In this document: piece after piece, positions 49,201-57,689 of the stretch | Numbering within the stretch: position 1 is the stretch's first letter | Layout of the letters: each line of letters opens with the position of its first letter | Assembly: GCA_963837165.1 (NCBI GenBank) | Contig: CAWIMD010000004.1 | Span: 372,001 to 436,000 of the forward strand | DNA: 64,000 nucleotides | Reading direction: 5' to 3' | Origin: JAENWD01 sp963837165 | GTDB taxonomy: Bacteria; Acidobacteriota; Vicinamibacteria; Vicinamibacterales; JAENWD01 | The notes under the pieces: generated by a model | Database searches by the model: none | Told to the model about the DNA's origin: nothing | Seen by the model: the letters and a program-made list of their open reading frames with translations, nothing else | Translations under genes and position numbers: made by a program

Positions 49201-50316
49201 TCAGTCGGCCGCCAGCTGAATGCCGTTCTTGCCGGTCATCTTGACCTTGTACATGGCGCGATCCGCCGCCTGGACCAGCTCCTCGGCCGAGGCCGCCACT
49301 TCGGGCAGCGTCGCGATGCCGACCGAGGCGGTGAGGTGCACGTCCAGGGCGTCGGCCGCCAGGAACCGATGCGCCGCGATCCGGTCCCGCACGCGCTCGG
49401 CCACCATGATGGCGCCCTCGCGCGCGGTCTCGGGCAGGATCACCGCGAACTCGTCGCCGCCAAAGCGCGCGACCACGTCTGTCTCGCGCGCGCAGCTGCG
49501 AATCACCGCCGCCGCCTCGACCAGCGCGCGGCTGCCACAGAGGTGGCCGTAGGTGTCGTTGACGGCCTTGAAGCCGTCGAGATCGATGAACAGCAGCGAC
49601 AGCGTGTTGCCCGTGCGCACCGCGCGCTTGGTCTCGCGCCGCAGCGACTGGTTCAGGTATCGTGAATTGTAGAGCCGCGTGAGGTCGTCGGTCACCGACA
49701 ACGCTTCGGCGCGCTCGATGAGCATCGCGTTCTCGAGGGCCACGCCCGCCGGCAACAGCAGCTCGTGCCAGGCCGATGTCACCCGGCGGCTGATCACCAG
49801 GTCGCGCGAGGGCCGCCGGTCGAGGCCGACCAGCGCGCCGACGGCACGGGCGCGGCCGAGGAGCGGAAATCCGAGGGCGCTCACGCCGGCCAGCGGACCC
49901 GGCAGCCGGTGATCGCTCCGGAGGTCGCCGCCGGCGAAGACGTCGCCGCTGTGCATCACCCAGCCGGCCACGGCCTGCACCGTCGACGCCAGCCCGTCGG
50001 CGACCCCGCGCTCGGCCAGAATGCTGAGCTGCTCGTCGGCGTCCGAGGAGACGACGGCCCAGCTGGACAGGGGCCACCAGCCCGGCGCCCAGCCGACGAG
50101 GAACTCGGCCACGCGCTGCGGGTCGAGCGACGTGCTGGTGGACAGCACGACCTCCGCCAGGGACTCCCGGCTGGTCAGACGCCGGCGAATCGTCGCCTGG
50201 CGCTCGCCAATCCGAGCCGCCAGGTCGGGCCCCGCCTGCCGCGGGGCCGGCACACGCGTGGAGGCACGAGGACGGCCCCGGCGGGCGGGTTTGGGCCCTG
50301 CGGCGGGGGGAGTCAT
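49201..50316 (-). CDS. GAF-like plus GGDEF diguanylate cyclase
   Basis: 371 residues. Residues about 50-200 resemble a GAF domain (LSTSTSLDPQRVAEFLVGW; VSALGFPLLGRARAVGALVGLDR). The GGDEF domain (205-371) has the intact active site GGDEF at 286-290, the substrate-binding LFIDLDGFKAVNDTYGH, and a product-inhibition site R277-E-T-D280 five residues before it. It should make c-di-GMP and be feedback-inhibited. Its gene sits 21 bases upstream of mreB, suggesting co-transcription with the cell-elongation genes. A TATTAT about 65 bases upstream of the ATG may be its -10. Confidence 0.93.
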   Translation of the reverse strand: MTPPAAGPKPARRGRPRASTRVPAPRQAGPDLAARIGERQATIRRRLTSRESLAEVVLSTSTSLDPQRVAEFLVGWAPGWWPLSSWAVVSSDADEQLSILAERGVADGLASTVQAVAGWVMHSGDVFAGGDLRSDHRLPGPLAGVSALGFPLLGRARAVGALVGLDRRPSRDLVISRRVTSAWHELLLPAGVALENAMLIERAEALSVTDDLTRLYNSRYLNQSLRRETKRAVRTGNTLSLLFIDLDGFKAVNDTYGHLCGSRALVEAAAVIRSCARETDVVARFGGDEFAVILPETAREGAIMVAERVRDRIAAHRFLAADALDVHLTASVGIATLPEVAASAEELVQAADRAMYKVKMTGKNGIQLAAD

Positions 50317-50571
50317 GGGCGTGGGTCGTCCTGGGCGCGCGGCGTGAACACTTCCGCTAAGTGCTTCTCTCGGACGAAAATAATAACACGCCACCCCGGC
50401 CCGTCCGTGGCGGGATGTGGGCGCGACGAGCGGCTCACACGCCAGCCCGTACGAGGGGCTGCTCTGATGGTTATCGGACGGAGCCTTCCCGTTGACAGTG
50501 GCTGCCGCCGGGAGTGACAATTCAAGGTTATCTGAGCGCCCGATGGACCGGGCGGAAGGACCCCGAATCCC
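50317..50571. other. Divergent intergenic region of cyclase and foldase genes
   Basis: 255 bases without a gene. An A/T-rich patch near 50380 gives a TATTAT -10 candidate for the cyclase on the minus strand. The foldase promoter lies at 50492. No word array is present. Confidence 0.5.
50492..50521 (+). promoter_or_regulatory. Sigma-70-type promoter of the PpiD-like gene
   Basis: A consensus TTGACA (50492-50497) is followed after 18 bases by GACAAT (50516-50521, four of six matches). The expected start near 50528 gives a leader of about 44 bases. Confidence 0.55.
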
Positions 50572-52485
50572 ATGACGATGCTCGACCGGATGCGCCGCCA
50601 CAAGGGCTGGCTCAAGTGGAGCCTGTTCCTGGTCGTGCTGGCCTTCATTTTCTTCTACGTGCCCGACTTCCTGCGGCCCCGGACCGGCGGCGCCGCCGCC
50701 AGCGAGGAGGTTGCCGTCGTCGGCAGCGAGAGCATCACCGCGCGGCAGTTCCGGCGGGCCTACCAGCAGCAGATGCTGTCGTATCGATCGGCGTACGGCG
50801 CGAACTTCAACGAGGACATGCTCAAGCAGATGGGCATCGAGCAGCAGATCCTGCGGCAGCTCGTCGACGAGAGCGCGGCGGTGGTCGAGGCCCGGCGTCT
50901 GGGGCTGCGCGTCAGCGATGCCGAGGTGGCGCAGCGGATCTTCGCCATCCCGGCGTTCCAGCAGAACGGCGTGTTCGCGGGTGAAGAGGTGTACTCGCGC
51001 GTGCTCGCGGCGCAGAACCCGCCGCTGTCGAAGGGCGAGTTCGAGGACAGCCTGCGGCGGTCGCTGCTCGTGGACAAGCTGCGGTCGGCGCTGACCGAGT
51101 GGCTGACCGTGTCCGATGCGGACGTGAAAGCCGAGTACGCGCGCCGGAACGAGAAGGTCAAGGTGGAGCTGGTCGCGATCTCCGCCGACGCGCTGCGCGA
51201 CAAGGTCCAGGCGACCGACCAGGACCTGACGGCCTGGTTCGACGCCCACAAGGAGGACTACCGCATCGGCGAGAAGCGGAAGATCCGGTTCCTGGTGATT
51301 GACGTGGAGAAGCTGCGGGCGAAGGTGAGCGTCCCGCCGGCCGAGGTCGAGCAGTACTACCGGGACAACGCCTCGCAGTTCACCACGCCCGAGCAGGTGC
51401 GCGCGAGCCACATCCTGCTGAAGACCGAAGGCAAGGACGAGGCCGCCGTGAAGGCCAGGGCCGAGAGCCTGCTGAAACAGATCCGCGCCGGGGCGGACTT
51501 CGCGACGCTGGCGAAGAAGTACTCGGAGGACGAGCAGTCGGCGAAGCTCGGCGGCGACCTCGACTACTTCGGGCGCGGCCGCATGGTGAAGCAGTTCGAG
51601 GACGTCGCCTTCAGCCTGGAGCCGGGGCAGGTGAGCGACGTGGTGCAGACGCCCTTCGGCTTCCACATCATCAAGGTCGTGGACAAGAAGCCCGAGGCAG
51701 TGCGCCCGCTGTCGGAGGCCCGGCAGCAGATCGTGGATCAGCTCGCCTACCAGCAGGCGCAGGCGCAGGCCACGGCACTGGCCGACGAGGTCGGCAAGCA
51801 GCTGAAGACGGCCGCCGACCTCGACAAGGTCGCGGCGGCGCACGGCCTCACCGTGGAGGAGTCAGGCTTCTTCCAGAAGGACGAGCCCGTCGCGGGCCTG
51901 GGCCCGGCGCCGGAGGTGACCGAGCAGGCATTCACGACGAAGGAGGGCACGGTGGCAGGCCCGGCGCGCGTCGCGCGCGGCCTGGTCTTCTTCTCGCCGG
52001 TCGCGAGCCAGCCCTCGCGACTGCCGACGCTCGCCGAGGTGAACGACAAGGTCAGAGACGACGTGGTGAAGCAGAAGGCGCAGGAGATGGCCACGGCGCG
52101 CGCGAAAGAGCTGGCGGCGTCGCTGCAGGGCAACTTCGCGAAGGCGGCAAAGGCCGCCGGCCTCGAGGTCAAGACGACCGAGCTGGTCACGCGGGGCACG
52201 CCGTGGCCCGGGGTGGGGATCAGCCCCGCCGTCGACGAGGCGATCTTCGCGCAGCCGGCCGGGGGGACCACCGGCCCGGTCACGACCGACACCGCCACCG
52301 TCATCGCGCACGTCCTGGAGCACCCGGTCGTCACGCCCGGGGAAGAGGCCGCGGCCAGCGCGTCGCTGCGCCAGGAGCTGGAGAACGACCGCCGCTCCCG
52401 CTTCTTCGGCGCCTACATGCAGAAGGCGCGGAACCGGATGAAGATCGAGGTGAACGAAGAGGTGCTCAAGGCGATCACCGGCTAG
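50572..52485 (+). CDS. Membrane-anchored PpiC-type peptidyl-prolyl isomerase (PpiD/SurA-like)
   Basis: 637 residues, PpiD size. An N-terminal membrane anchor (WLKWSLFLVVLAFIFFYVPDF) is followed by a SurA_N-type helical domain (ESITARQFRRAYQQQMLSY; LVDESAAVVEARRLGL) and a parvulin domain at about 265-370 (VRASHILLKTEG; KKYSEDEQSAKLGGDLDYFGRG; VVQTPFGFHIIKVVDKK). The C-terminal part is again helical. It should help fold exported and outer-membrane proteins at the inner-membrane exit. It has its own TTGACA promoter. Confidence 0.92.
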   Translation: MTMLDRMRRHKGWLKWSLFLVVLAFIFFYVPDFLRPRTGGAAASEEVAVVGSESITARQFRRAYQQQMLSYRSAYGANFNEDMLKQMGIEQQILRQLVDESAAVVEARRLGLRVSDAEVAQRIFAIPAFQQNGVFAGEEVYSRVLAAQNPPLSKGEFEDSLRRSLLVDKLRSALTEWLTVSDADVKAEYARRNEKVKVELVAISADALRDKVQATDQDLTAWFDAHKEDYRIGEKRKIRFLVIDVEKLRAKVSVPPAEVEQYYRDNASQFTTPEQVRASHILLKTEGKDEAAVKARAESLLKQIRAGADFATLAKKYSEDEQSAKLGGDLDYFGRGRMVKQFEDVAFSLEPGQVSDVVQTPFGFHIIKVVDKKPEAVRPLSEARQQIVDQLAYQQAQAQATALADEVGKQLKTAADLDKVAAAHGLTVEESGFFQKDEPVAGLGPAPEVTEQAFTTKEGTVAGPARVARGLVFFSPVASQPSRLPTLAEVNDKVRDDVVKQKAQEMATARAKELAASLQGNFAKAAKAAGLEVKTTELVTRGTPWPGVGISPAVDEAIFAQPAGGTTGPVTTDTATVIAHVLEHPVVTPGEEAAASASLRQELENDRRSRFFGAYMQKARNRMKIEVNEEVLKAITG

Positions 52486-52490
52486 CCCAT

Positions 52491-52577
52491 TGACGATTGA
52501 TCATTGACGATTGACGATTGGGATCGTCGACTCGGTGAGTTCTTTCAATCGTCAATCGTCAATCATCAATGATCAAT
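52491..52577. repeat. TCAATCG-family palindromic array between convergent genes
   Basis: Left arm ATTGACGATTGATCATTGACG-like words (52491-52520) and right arm TCAATCG/TCAATCATC words (52544-52577) are inverted around a 24-base spacer. 52539-52577 is identical to 19797-19835. The right edge provides the TGA stop of sppA; the left edge begins just after the TAG of the foldase gene. Confidence 0.9.
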
Positions 52578-54330
52578 CGACGAAGATGGCCGGCATGAGC
52601 GCCAGCGTCTCGTTGGGGCGGAACAGGCGCAGCGGTGAGAGCGCGAGACCGAGCGCGCGGCGCTCCTCGGCCGGCAGCAGCCACGTGAGCAGGCTCCCCT
52701 GCTCGGCCTTGAACCCCCGCGACAACAGCTCGTAAACGGATCGCCGCGGCGGGTAGACGACGAGCTGCACGTCGCTCTCGGCCGGAATCTTCGCGCGCTG
52801 CTTGGCTGCGGCGATGGCCTCCTTCAGCCCCCCGAGCTCGTCCACCAGGCCGATGGCCTTGGCCTGCCGGCCCGTCCAGACGCGGCCCTGGCCGACGGCA
52901 TCCACTTTCTCGGCCGCCATGTGGCGGGCCGCGGCCGCCTTCTCGATGAACTGATCGTAGGTTTCCTCGATCAGGCTCTCGACCTTCTTCCGCTCGCTGT
53001 CGTTGAACGGGCGCGCAGGCGAGGCGAGTTCGGCGTTCTTCCCCTCGCTCACGGTCTCGATGTTCGCGCCGAGCTTGTTGTACACGCCGCCGGTGACCAT
53101 CTTGCCGGTGATGACGCCAATCGACCCGGTGAGCGTGGCGGGCTGCGCGACGATGTACGGCGCAGCCAGCGCCATCCAGTACCCGCCCGACGCCGCGAGA
53201 TCGGACATCGATACCACGAGCGGGCGGTCGTGGCGCTCGTCGCGGGTGATGACGAGCTCGCGCCAGATCGCGTCCGATGCGGTGGCGGAGCCGCCCGGGC
53301 TGTCGATGCGGAGCACGATGGCGCGGATCGACGAATCGGCGCGGGCCTCGCGGATGTAGTCGATGAGCGTGTCGGAGCCGAGCACGCCGCCCATCAGCGG
53401 GTCGTACCCGCCGCGGCCCGACATGATGACGCCCGAAGCGTAGATCACCGCGATCCGCGGGCCGCGGTTCATCCCGAGCGACTCGAGCGACACGCGGGCG
53501 TAGTCGGTGCCCTCGAGCCGCGAGATGCTGCCGCCGGGCAGCTTGACCTTGTCGTCGATCTGGTCGGCGTACGCGAGGTCGTCCACCAGGCCCACCCGCA
53601 GCGCCTCGTCGGGCAGGAAGGGGCCCTGATCGATGAGGGTCCGCACCTCGGCTTCGCTCTTCCGCCGCCCGCGTGCGATGCCGGTGACCATCTGGTTGAA
53701 GAGGTCGTGCGTCATCGACTCGACCTCCTCGCGGTGCGCGGGGGTGAATCCCTTCTCGGTGAACATGTTGTAGGCGGTCTTGTAGTCGCCGATGTGCAGG
53801 AAGTCGGGATAGGCGCCGATCTTGTCCAGCGTCCCGCGCAGGAAGACCTGGTAGCTGGCCAGCCCGTTGAGATCGAGCGTGGCGCTCGGCATCAACAGGA
53901 TCTTGCTGCACGCGGTGGCAATGTAGTACTCGCGCTCGCCGGCGTACTCGAGAAACGCGATGGCCGGCTTGCCCGACGCGCGGTAGTCGAGGATCGCGTC
54001 GTGCACCTCCTGCACCTTGGCCCAGTACGGCGCGCTGAGGCCCGTCGGCACGATCACGACGGCCTTGATCCGCGGGTCCGCCTTGGCCTTGCGGAGGTTG
54101 TCGAGCACCGCCTTGAGCCCGGTGGGCTCGTTGCCCGCCAGGAGCTGCTGTACGACGCCGTCGCTCGGCACCTCGTGCAGGTCGTCGTCCAGCCGCACGA
54201 ACAGCGTGGAATTGGCGCTCACCGAAGGCTGCCGGCTCGCGGCAAAGTAGACGATCACCAGCCCGGCCATCGAGACGAGCACGGCCATGACGATGAACCC
54301 GAGGACGAGGCGAACACCACGCTTGGCCAC
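52573..54330 (-). CDS. sppA: Signal peptide peptidase SppA (67K-type)
   Basis: 585 residues, the long two-domain form. A membrane anchor lies at 8-30. The Lys/Ser dyad is split between halves as in the long type: K184 in GDYKTAYNMF and S381 in LAASGGYW, with RIDSPGGSATASD in between. It degrades cleaved signal peptides in the membrane. GTG 54330 with AAGGAG nine bases upstream is taken as start; upstream in-frame codons look non-coding. TATACT (minus strand, 54366-54361) may be the -10. Confidence 0.94.
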   Translation of the reverse strand: MAKRGVRLVLGFIVMAVLVSMAGLVIVYFAASRQPSVSANSTLFVRLDDDLHEVPSDGVVQQLLAGNEPTGLKAVLDNLRKAKADPRIKAVVIVPTGLSAPYWAKVQEVHDAILDYRASGKPAIAFLEYAGEREYYIATACSKILLMPSATLDLNGLASYQVFLRGTLDKIGAYPDFLHIGDYKTAYNMFTEKGFTPAHREEVESMTHDLFNQMVTGIARGRRKSEAEVRTLIDQGPFLPDEALRVGLVDDLAYADQIDDKVKLPGGSISRLEGTDYARVSLESLGMNRGPRIAVIYASGVIMSGRGGYDPLMGGVLGSDTLIDYIREARADSSIRAIVLRIDSPGGSATASDAIWRELVITRDERHDRPLVVSMSDLAASGGYWMALAAPYIVAQPATLTGSIGVITGKMVTGGVYNKLGANIETVSEGKNAELASPARPFNDSERKKVESLIEETYDQFIEKAAAARHMAAEKVDAVGQGRVWTGRQAKAIGLVDELGGLKEAIAAAKQRAKIPAESDVQLVVYPPRRSVYELLSRGFKAEQGSLLTWLLPAEERRALGLALSPLRLFRPNETLALMPAIFVD

Positions 54331-54405
54331 GATGGCAGCTCCTTGGAAAGCGTCACGGCCAGTATAGACGGGAGACGTCCGGGCGGAGTGGATTGGGCCC
54401 AAATC

Positions 54406-54414
54406 TGCTACACT
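54406..54414 (+). promoter_or_regulatory. Extended -10 promoter of tRNA-Leu
   Basis: TGC-TACACT lies 33 bases before the tRNA 5' end and has the same TGC extension as the deoA promoter. No good -35 is visible. Confidence 0.45.
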
Positions 54415-54447
54415 AGGAAGCTCTGCTTCGCACGATCCTTCGACCAC

Positions 54448-54534
54448 GCGGAAGTGGCGGAATTGGCAGACGCGCTAGCCTCAGGAGCTAGTCCGGGCAA
54501 CCGGGTGGAGGTTCGAGTCCTCTCTTCCGCACCA
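54448..54534 (+). tRNA. tRNA-Leu (anticodon CAG)
   Basis: 87 bases including an encoded CCA. The acceptor stem GCGGAAG pairs with CTTCCGC. The D-arm carries GGCGGAATTGGCAGAC, typical of class II Leu tRNAs. The anticodon stem CTAGC/GCTAG encloses CTCAGGA with CAG at 34-36. A long variable arm (TCCGGGCAACCGGG) and TTCGAGT T-loop follow. It decodes CUG. The sequence just past the 3' end recurs in inverted form in the repeats downstream. Confidence 0.97.
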
Positions 54535-54766
54535 CTCGACTCGCCGCTTCGCGGCTCGCTCGTGGCAGGCCGCGCCACTGACTGCAGTCGAGTGGTGCGC
54601 CCTGAGCGAGCCCCGAAGGGGCGAGTCGAAGGGCAGACCGTTCGGCGAGCCACAGGCTCGCCCGTGGCAGGCCACGTCGAGTGGTGCGCCCTGAGCCCCT
54701 CGACTGGGCTCGCCTTTCGGCTCCGCTCGAGGCGACCCTGAGCTCGGTCGAAGGGCCTTTCCAAAT
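54535..54766. repeat. Palindrome-rich repeat block downstream of tRNA-Leu
   Basis: The block holds CCCTGAGCGAGCC...GAGTCGAAGGGC and CCCTGAGCTCGGTCGAAGGGC hairpin modules, a near-identical direct pair GGCTCGCTCGTGGCAGGCC/GGCTCGCCCGTGGCAGGCC, and two inverted copies (54587-54599, 54676-54688) of the 13 bases spanning the tRNA CCA end (54528-54540). It resembles the element at 17835. No gene is seen. Confidence 0.75.
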
Positions 54767-54793
54767 CTCATTGACGATGGCATCGTCGTCCCG

Positions 54794-55090
54794 ATGCCGT
54801 GGGTCTACATCCTCCGCTGCTCCGACGGTTCCTTCTATGTCGGCCACACGGATGACGTCGCAGCACGCGTCGCCCGTCACAATTCGGGGTTCGCGTCCCG
54901 GTACACGGCACGGCGTCGGCCTGTTGTTCTCGCGTGGGTGGAAGAGCAGGGCACTCAATTGGTAGCGATCGCGCGTGAGCGCCAGCTGAAACGTTGGTCG
55001 GCCGGTAAGAAAGAAGCGTTGATTGCTGGCGACCGAGCCGCGCTGAAGCGACTCAGCAGGAGCCGGCAGATACGTCATCGGAGACCCTAG
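54794..55090 (+). CDS. Small GIY-YIG domain protein (UPF0213/URI-type)
   Basis: 98 residues, a single GIY-YIG domain. WVYILRCSDGSFYVGHTDD corresponds to the GIY-x10-YIG core (here VYI and YVG), with Arg in VAARVARHNSG and Glu in ALVWVEEQ-like position (VLAWVEEQG), then KRWSAGKKEALI. Free-standing members are presumed DNA or RNA nucleases; some are mobile. It lies between tRNA-linked repeats and a frameshifted gene. The 5' region of this gene is duplicated as a relic at 55946. Confidence 0.85.
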   Translation: MPWVYILRCSDGSFYVGHTDDVAARVARHNSGFASRYTARRRPVVLAWVEEQGTQLVAIARERQLKRWSAGKKEALIAGDRAALKRLSRSRQIRHRRP

Positions 55091-55100
55091 TCAGGACTAT

Positions 55101-55845
55101 TCATGAAGTGGATGGGACTGCCAGCACTTGATGCGCGATGGAACCCAGCCGCGCGCGGGTCTCCGACGACATGCGGCGGCAGAAGTCGGTGCTTGCGCGA
55201 CCACCTCGCGGAATGAACGCGCCCTGCAACGACCGGCGTGACCGCTTGGAGCCGTTGATACCCTGGCCGTGCCACGTGGATCCATTGAACACGAGCAGCG
55301 ATCCTGCTGGCCCGCAGGCCGACACCAGTTGCGCGGTGTACTCCTGCATTCGACGATCCCCTTGGTGGGTCGCCCCAGTGGTGCGAGCCGGGGATGAAGC
55401 GCGTGGCGCCGTTGTCCGGCGTGAACGCGTCGATCATGAGGATGAAGCCGAGTAGCGGCCAGTCGGTTGAGTCGCGTTCCACGTCGACGTGGATGTCCAG
55501 CACTGCCGACCCTGGCCGAAGGGTTCGCGCGTTCAACGAACTGAGCTTGAACGACCGGCCGACGAGCCGAGCCGCGGCGTCAAGCAGCGGCGGATAAACG
55601 TACACCGGATCGAACAACGGGCCACGGTTGACGAAGTCCACCGCCCGAGTCGATGTGGATCCTATTCGGATGTCATCTCCAACGGCGGCGCCGACCTCCG
55701 CATCGTAGGCGTCCGCGACCACACCGAGTCGCTCGACAGGATAGGGCCCCGCAAGCACGACGAAGCCGGACTCTTGCAGAGCGGCTATCGCAGCAGGAGG
55801 CAGTCCGCCGGATACCGCCCGCATTGGCGGCCTTTCCGCTTCCAT
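55101..55845 (-). pseudogene. Phytanoyl-CoA dioxygenase family gene with a frameshift
   Basis: From ATG 55845 the first frame reads AALQESGFVVLAGPYPVERL, VDFVNRGPLFDPVY, and the Fe(II) pair HVD in LDIHVDVERD, up to TRFIPGSHHWGDPP. Near 55350-55362 the homology jumps to the other frame, which continues MQEYTAQLVSACGPAGSLLVFNGSTWHGQG with the distal iron His and an Arg, ending at 55101. One lost base in CCACCAAGGGGA would explain it. Both halves are well conserved, so this is either a very recent inactivation or a sequencing error. The family hydroxylates small substrates with 2-oxoglutarate. Confidence 0.7.
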
Positions 55846-55918
55846 GGCGCCGAGAATACCGTGAACTATGGTCCAGCCCCACGGAAACCGTCCGAGTCCA
55901 CGCTCGCGACCACACGTG

Positions 55919-55992
55919 CCTCCAACTCCCAACTCCCTCCAACCCCTCATTGACGTGGCATCGTCGTCACGATGGCGTGGGCCTTCATCCTC
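55919..55992. other. AACTCCC words joined to a 5' relic of a GIY-YIG gene
   Basis: 55919-55945 holds CCAACTCCCAACTCCCTCC words. From 55946 the sequence follows the upstream and first codons of the GIY-YIG gene at 54767-54815 (CTCATTGACG, TGGCATCGTCGTC, GATG.CGTGGG, ACATCCTCC/TCATCCTCC) with few differences, then stops matching. The relic would encode MAWAFILLG against MPWVYILRC. Confidence 0.65.
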
Positions 55993-56028
55993 CTCGGGCG
56001 CTGTAGAATCGGCCACTGGAGCGTGCCC

Positions 56029-57606
56029 ATGAAGACCCGGCCCGTACGCAGTTCGCTGATCGGCCTCGTCACCGTGCTCTCGGTTGCTGTCATTGGGGGC
56101 GCACCCCGGCGCGTGGGGGCACACGGCAGTCCCGGCGCGCCCGACATCGCCCCGGGCACCGTGCTGGTGAGGTTTCCGCTCGGGCAAGGCCAGCCTCCCG
56201 CCGACATCACGCTCCAGCAGCTCATGGACACATTCAACGTGCCCGGGCTGAGCGTGGCAGTAATCGACAACTACCAGATCGCGTGGGCCAGGGGATTTGG
56301 CGTCACCGAACGCGGCGGCCGCACTCCGGTCACGACGACGACACTCTTCCAGGCGGGCTCGATCTCGAAACCGGTCGCCGCCGTGGGCGCCATGGTGCTG
56401 GTCGAGCAGGGCAAGCTTTCGCTCGACGAGGACGTCAACAAGAAGCTCACGACGTGGAAGGTGCCGGAAAACGAGTTCACGAGAGACCAGAAGGTCACGC
56501 TGCGCCGGCTGATGAGTCACTCCGCCGGGCTGACCGTGCACGGCTTCCCCGGATACGGCGTGAACGAGCCCGTGCCCACGCTGGTGCAGATCTTCGACGG
56601 CGAGAACCCGGCCAACACCGAACCCATCCGCGTGGATTTTGTGCCCGGGACGAAGATGCGCTACTCGGGTGGCGGCGTGACCATCGAGCAGCAGCTCATG
56701 ATCGACGTTACCGGCACGCCGTTTCCGCAGCTCATGGAGCAGACGGTGCTGAGCAGGATCGGCATGACCGACAGCTCGTACGAGCAGCCGTTGCCGTCGG
56801 CGCGTGCGGCGCTCACCGCCACCGGAACGCGCGCGGACGGCGCGCGTGTAGAGGGGCGCTGGCACATCTACCCGGAGATGGCTGCCGCGGGCCTCTGGAC
56901 CACACCCACTGACCTTGCCAGATTTGCCATCGAGATTGCCCTTTCGACGCAGGGCAGGGGCAACCATGTGCTGTCGCAGAAGAGCGTGCAGGAGATGCTC
57001 ACCCCCCAGATCGCGGCCGAAGGGGGCGATGAGCATGTGGGACTGGCGTTCTTCCTCGAGGACAGGATTCCAGGCGAGTTCGGCCACAACGGCGCCGACG
57101 AGGGCTTCCAGGCGCTGCTGACCATGAATTCCCGGACCGGTCGGGGCATCGCCATCATGGGCAACTCGGATGCATTCTTCCGTGTCGCACCCTATGTGCA
57201 CGATGCCGTGCAACGGGTGCGCGGCTGGACGAGCGCGACCGAGCCGCACTCGGCCCAAGATGCCGTGTCGCTGGCGTTGGCCCTGAAGGGCACACAAGCG
57301 GCGCTCGACACGTTCCACCGTCTCGAGCAGGGCGCGATCCCCGGGTACAGCTCGCCGAACGAAGGCACGCTCAATCAGCTTGGGTACACCCTGCTGCGCG
57401 ACAAGAAGGTCAACGATGCGATCAGGGTCTTTCAGTTGAATGTTCAGGAGTACCCGCAGGGCTGGAACGGCTACGACAGCCTGGCCGAGGCCTACATGAA
57501 CGCCGGTCAGAAGGACCTCGCGATCAAGAACTACGAACGGTCGCTGGAGCTGAACGCGAAGAACGAGAACGCGGTGGAGATGCTGAAGAGATTGAGGGGC
57601 CAGTAG
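56029..57606 (+). CDS. Serine beta-lactamase-like hydrolase with C-terminal TPRs
   Basis: 525 residues. A signal peptide (LIGLVTVLSVAVIGGAPRRVGA) leads into a class-C/DD-peptidase-like domain with the S111-I-S-K114 nucleophile motif in FQAGSISKPV, a Tyr motif in MRYSGGGV and HNG in FGHNGADEG. Residues about 430-520 form TPR-like helices (NQLGYTLLRDKKVNDAIRVFQLNVQEYP; GYDSLAEAYMNAGQKDLAIKNYERSLELN). It is more likely an esterase or peptidase than a resistance enzyme. ATG 56029 with TGGAG upstream is chosen; TAGAAT at 56004 may be the -10. An upstream in-frame ATG belongs to the GIY-YIG relic. Confidence 0.88.
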   Translation: MKTRPVRSSLIGLVTVLSVAVIGGAPRRVGAHGSPGAPDIAPGTVLVRFPLGQGQPPADITLQQLMDTFNVPGLSVAVIDNYQIAWARGFGVTERGGRTPVTTTTLFQAGSISKPVAAVGAMVLVEQGKLSLDEDVNKKLTTWKVPENEFTRDQKVTLRRLMSHSAGLTVHGFPGYGVNEPVPTLVQIFDGENPANTEPIRVDFVPGTKMRYSGGGVTIEQQLMIDVTGTPFPQLMEQTVLSRIGMTDSSYEQPLPSARAALTATGTRADGARVEGRWHIYPEMAAAGLWTTPTDLARFAIEIALSTQGRGNHVLSQKSVQEMLTPQIAAEGGDEHVGLAFFLEDRIPGEFGHNGADEGFQALLTMNSRTGRGIAIMGNSDAFFRVAPYVHDAVQRVRGWTSATEPHSAQDAVSLALALKGTQAALDTFHRLEQGAIPGYSSPNEGTLNQLGYTLLRDKKVNDAIRVFQLNVQEYPQGWNGYDSLAEAYMNAGQKDLAIKNYERSLELNAKNENAVEMLKRLRGQ

Positions 57607-57689
57607 TCTTCAGACCTCCCGGCGGGCCCTGGTCGTCGGTCCGAAGTACGATCAATATACCGCCGGAAGCTGAAGTTCGGCCCTTGCCG

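Noticed and set aside
49201..51843. 880-codon minus-strand frame joining the cyclase with sequence opposite the foldase gene
   Set aside because: The part above 50316 is antisense to the PpiD-like gene and crosses a promoter region; the cyclase starts at 50316.
54535..54766. Integrated genetic island at tRNA-Leu
   Set aside because: No integrase gene and no direct repeat of the tRNA 3' end is seen; the copies are short and inverted.
55972..56028. N-terminal extension MAWAFILLGRC of the beta-lactamase-like protein
   Set aside because: These codons derive from the GIY-YIG relic and precede a proper signal peptide start with its own ribosome site.
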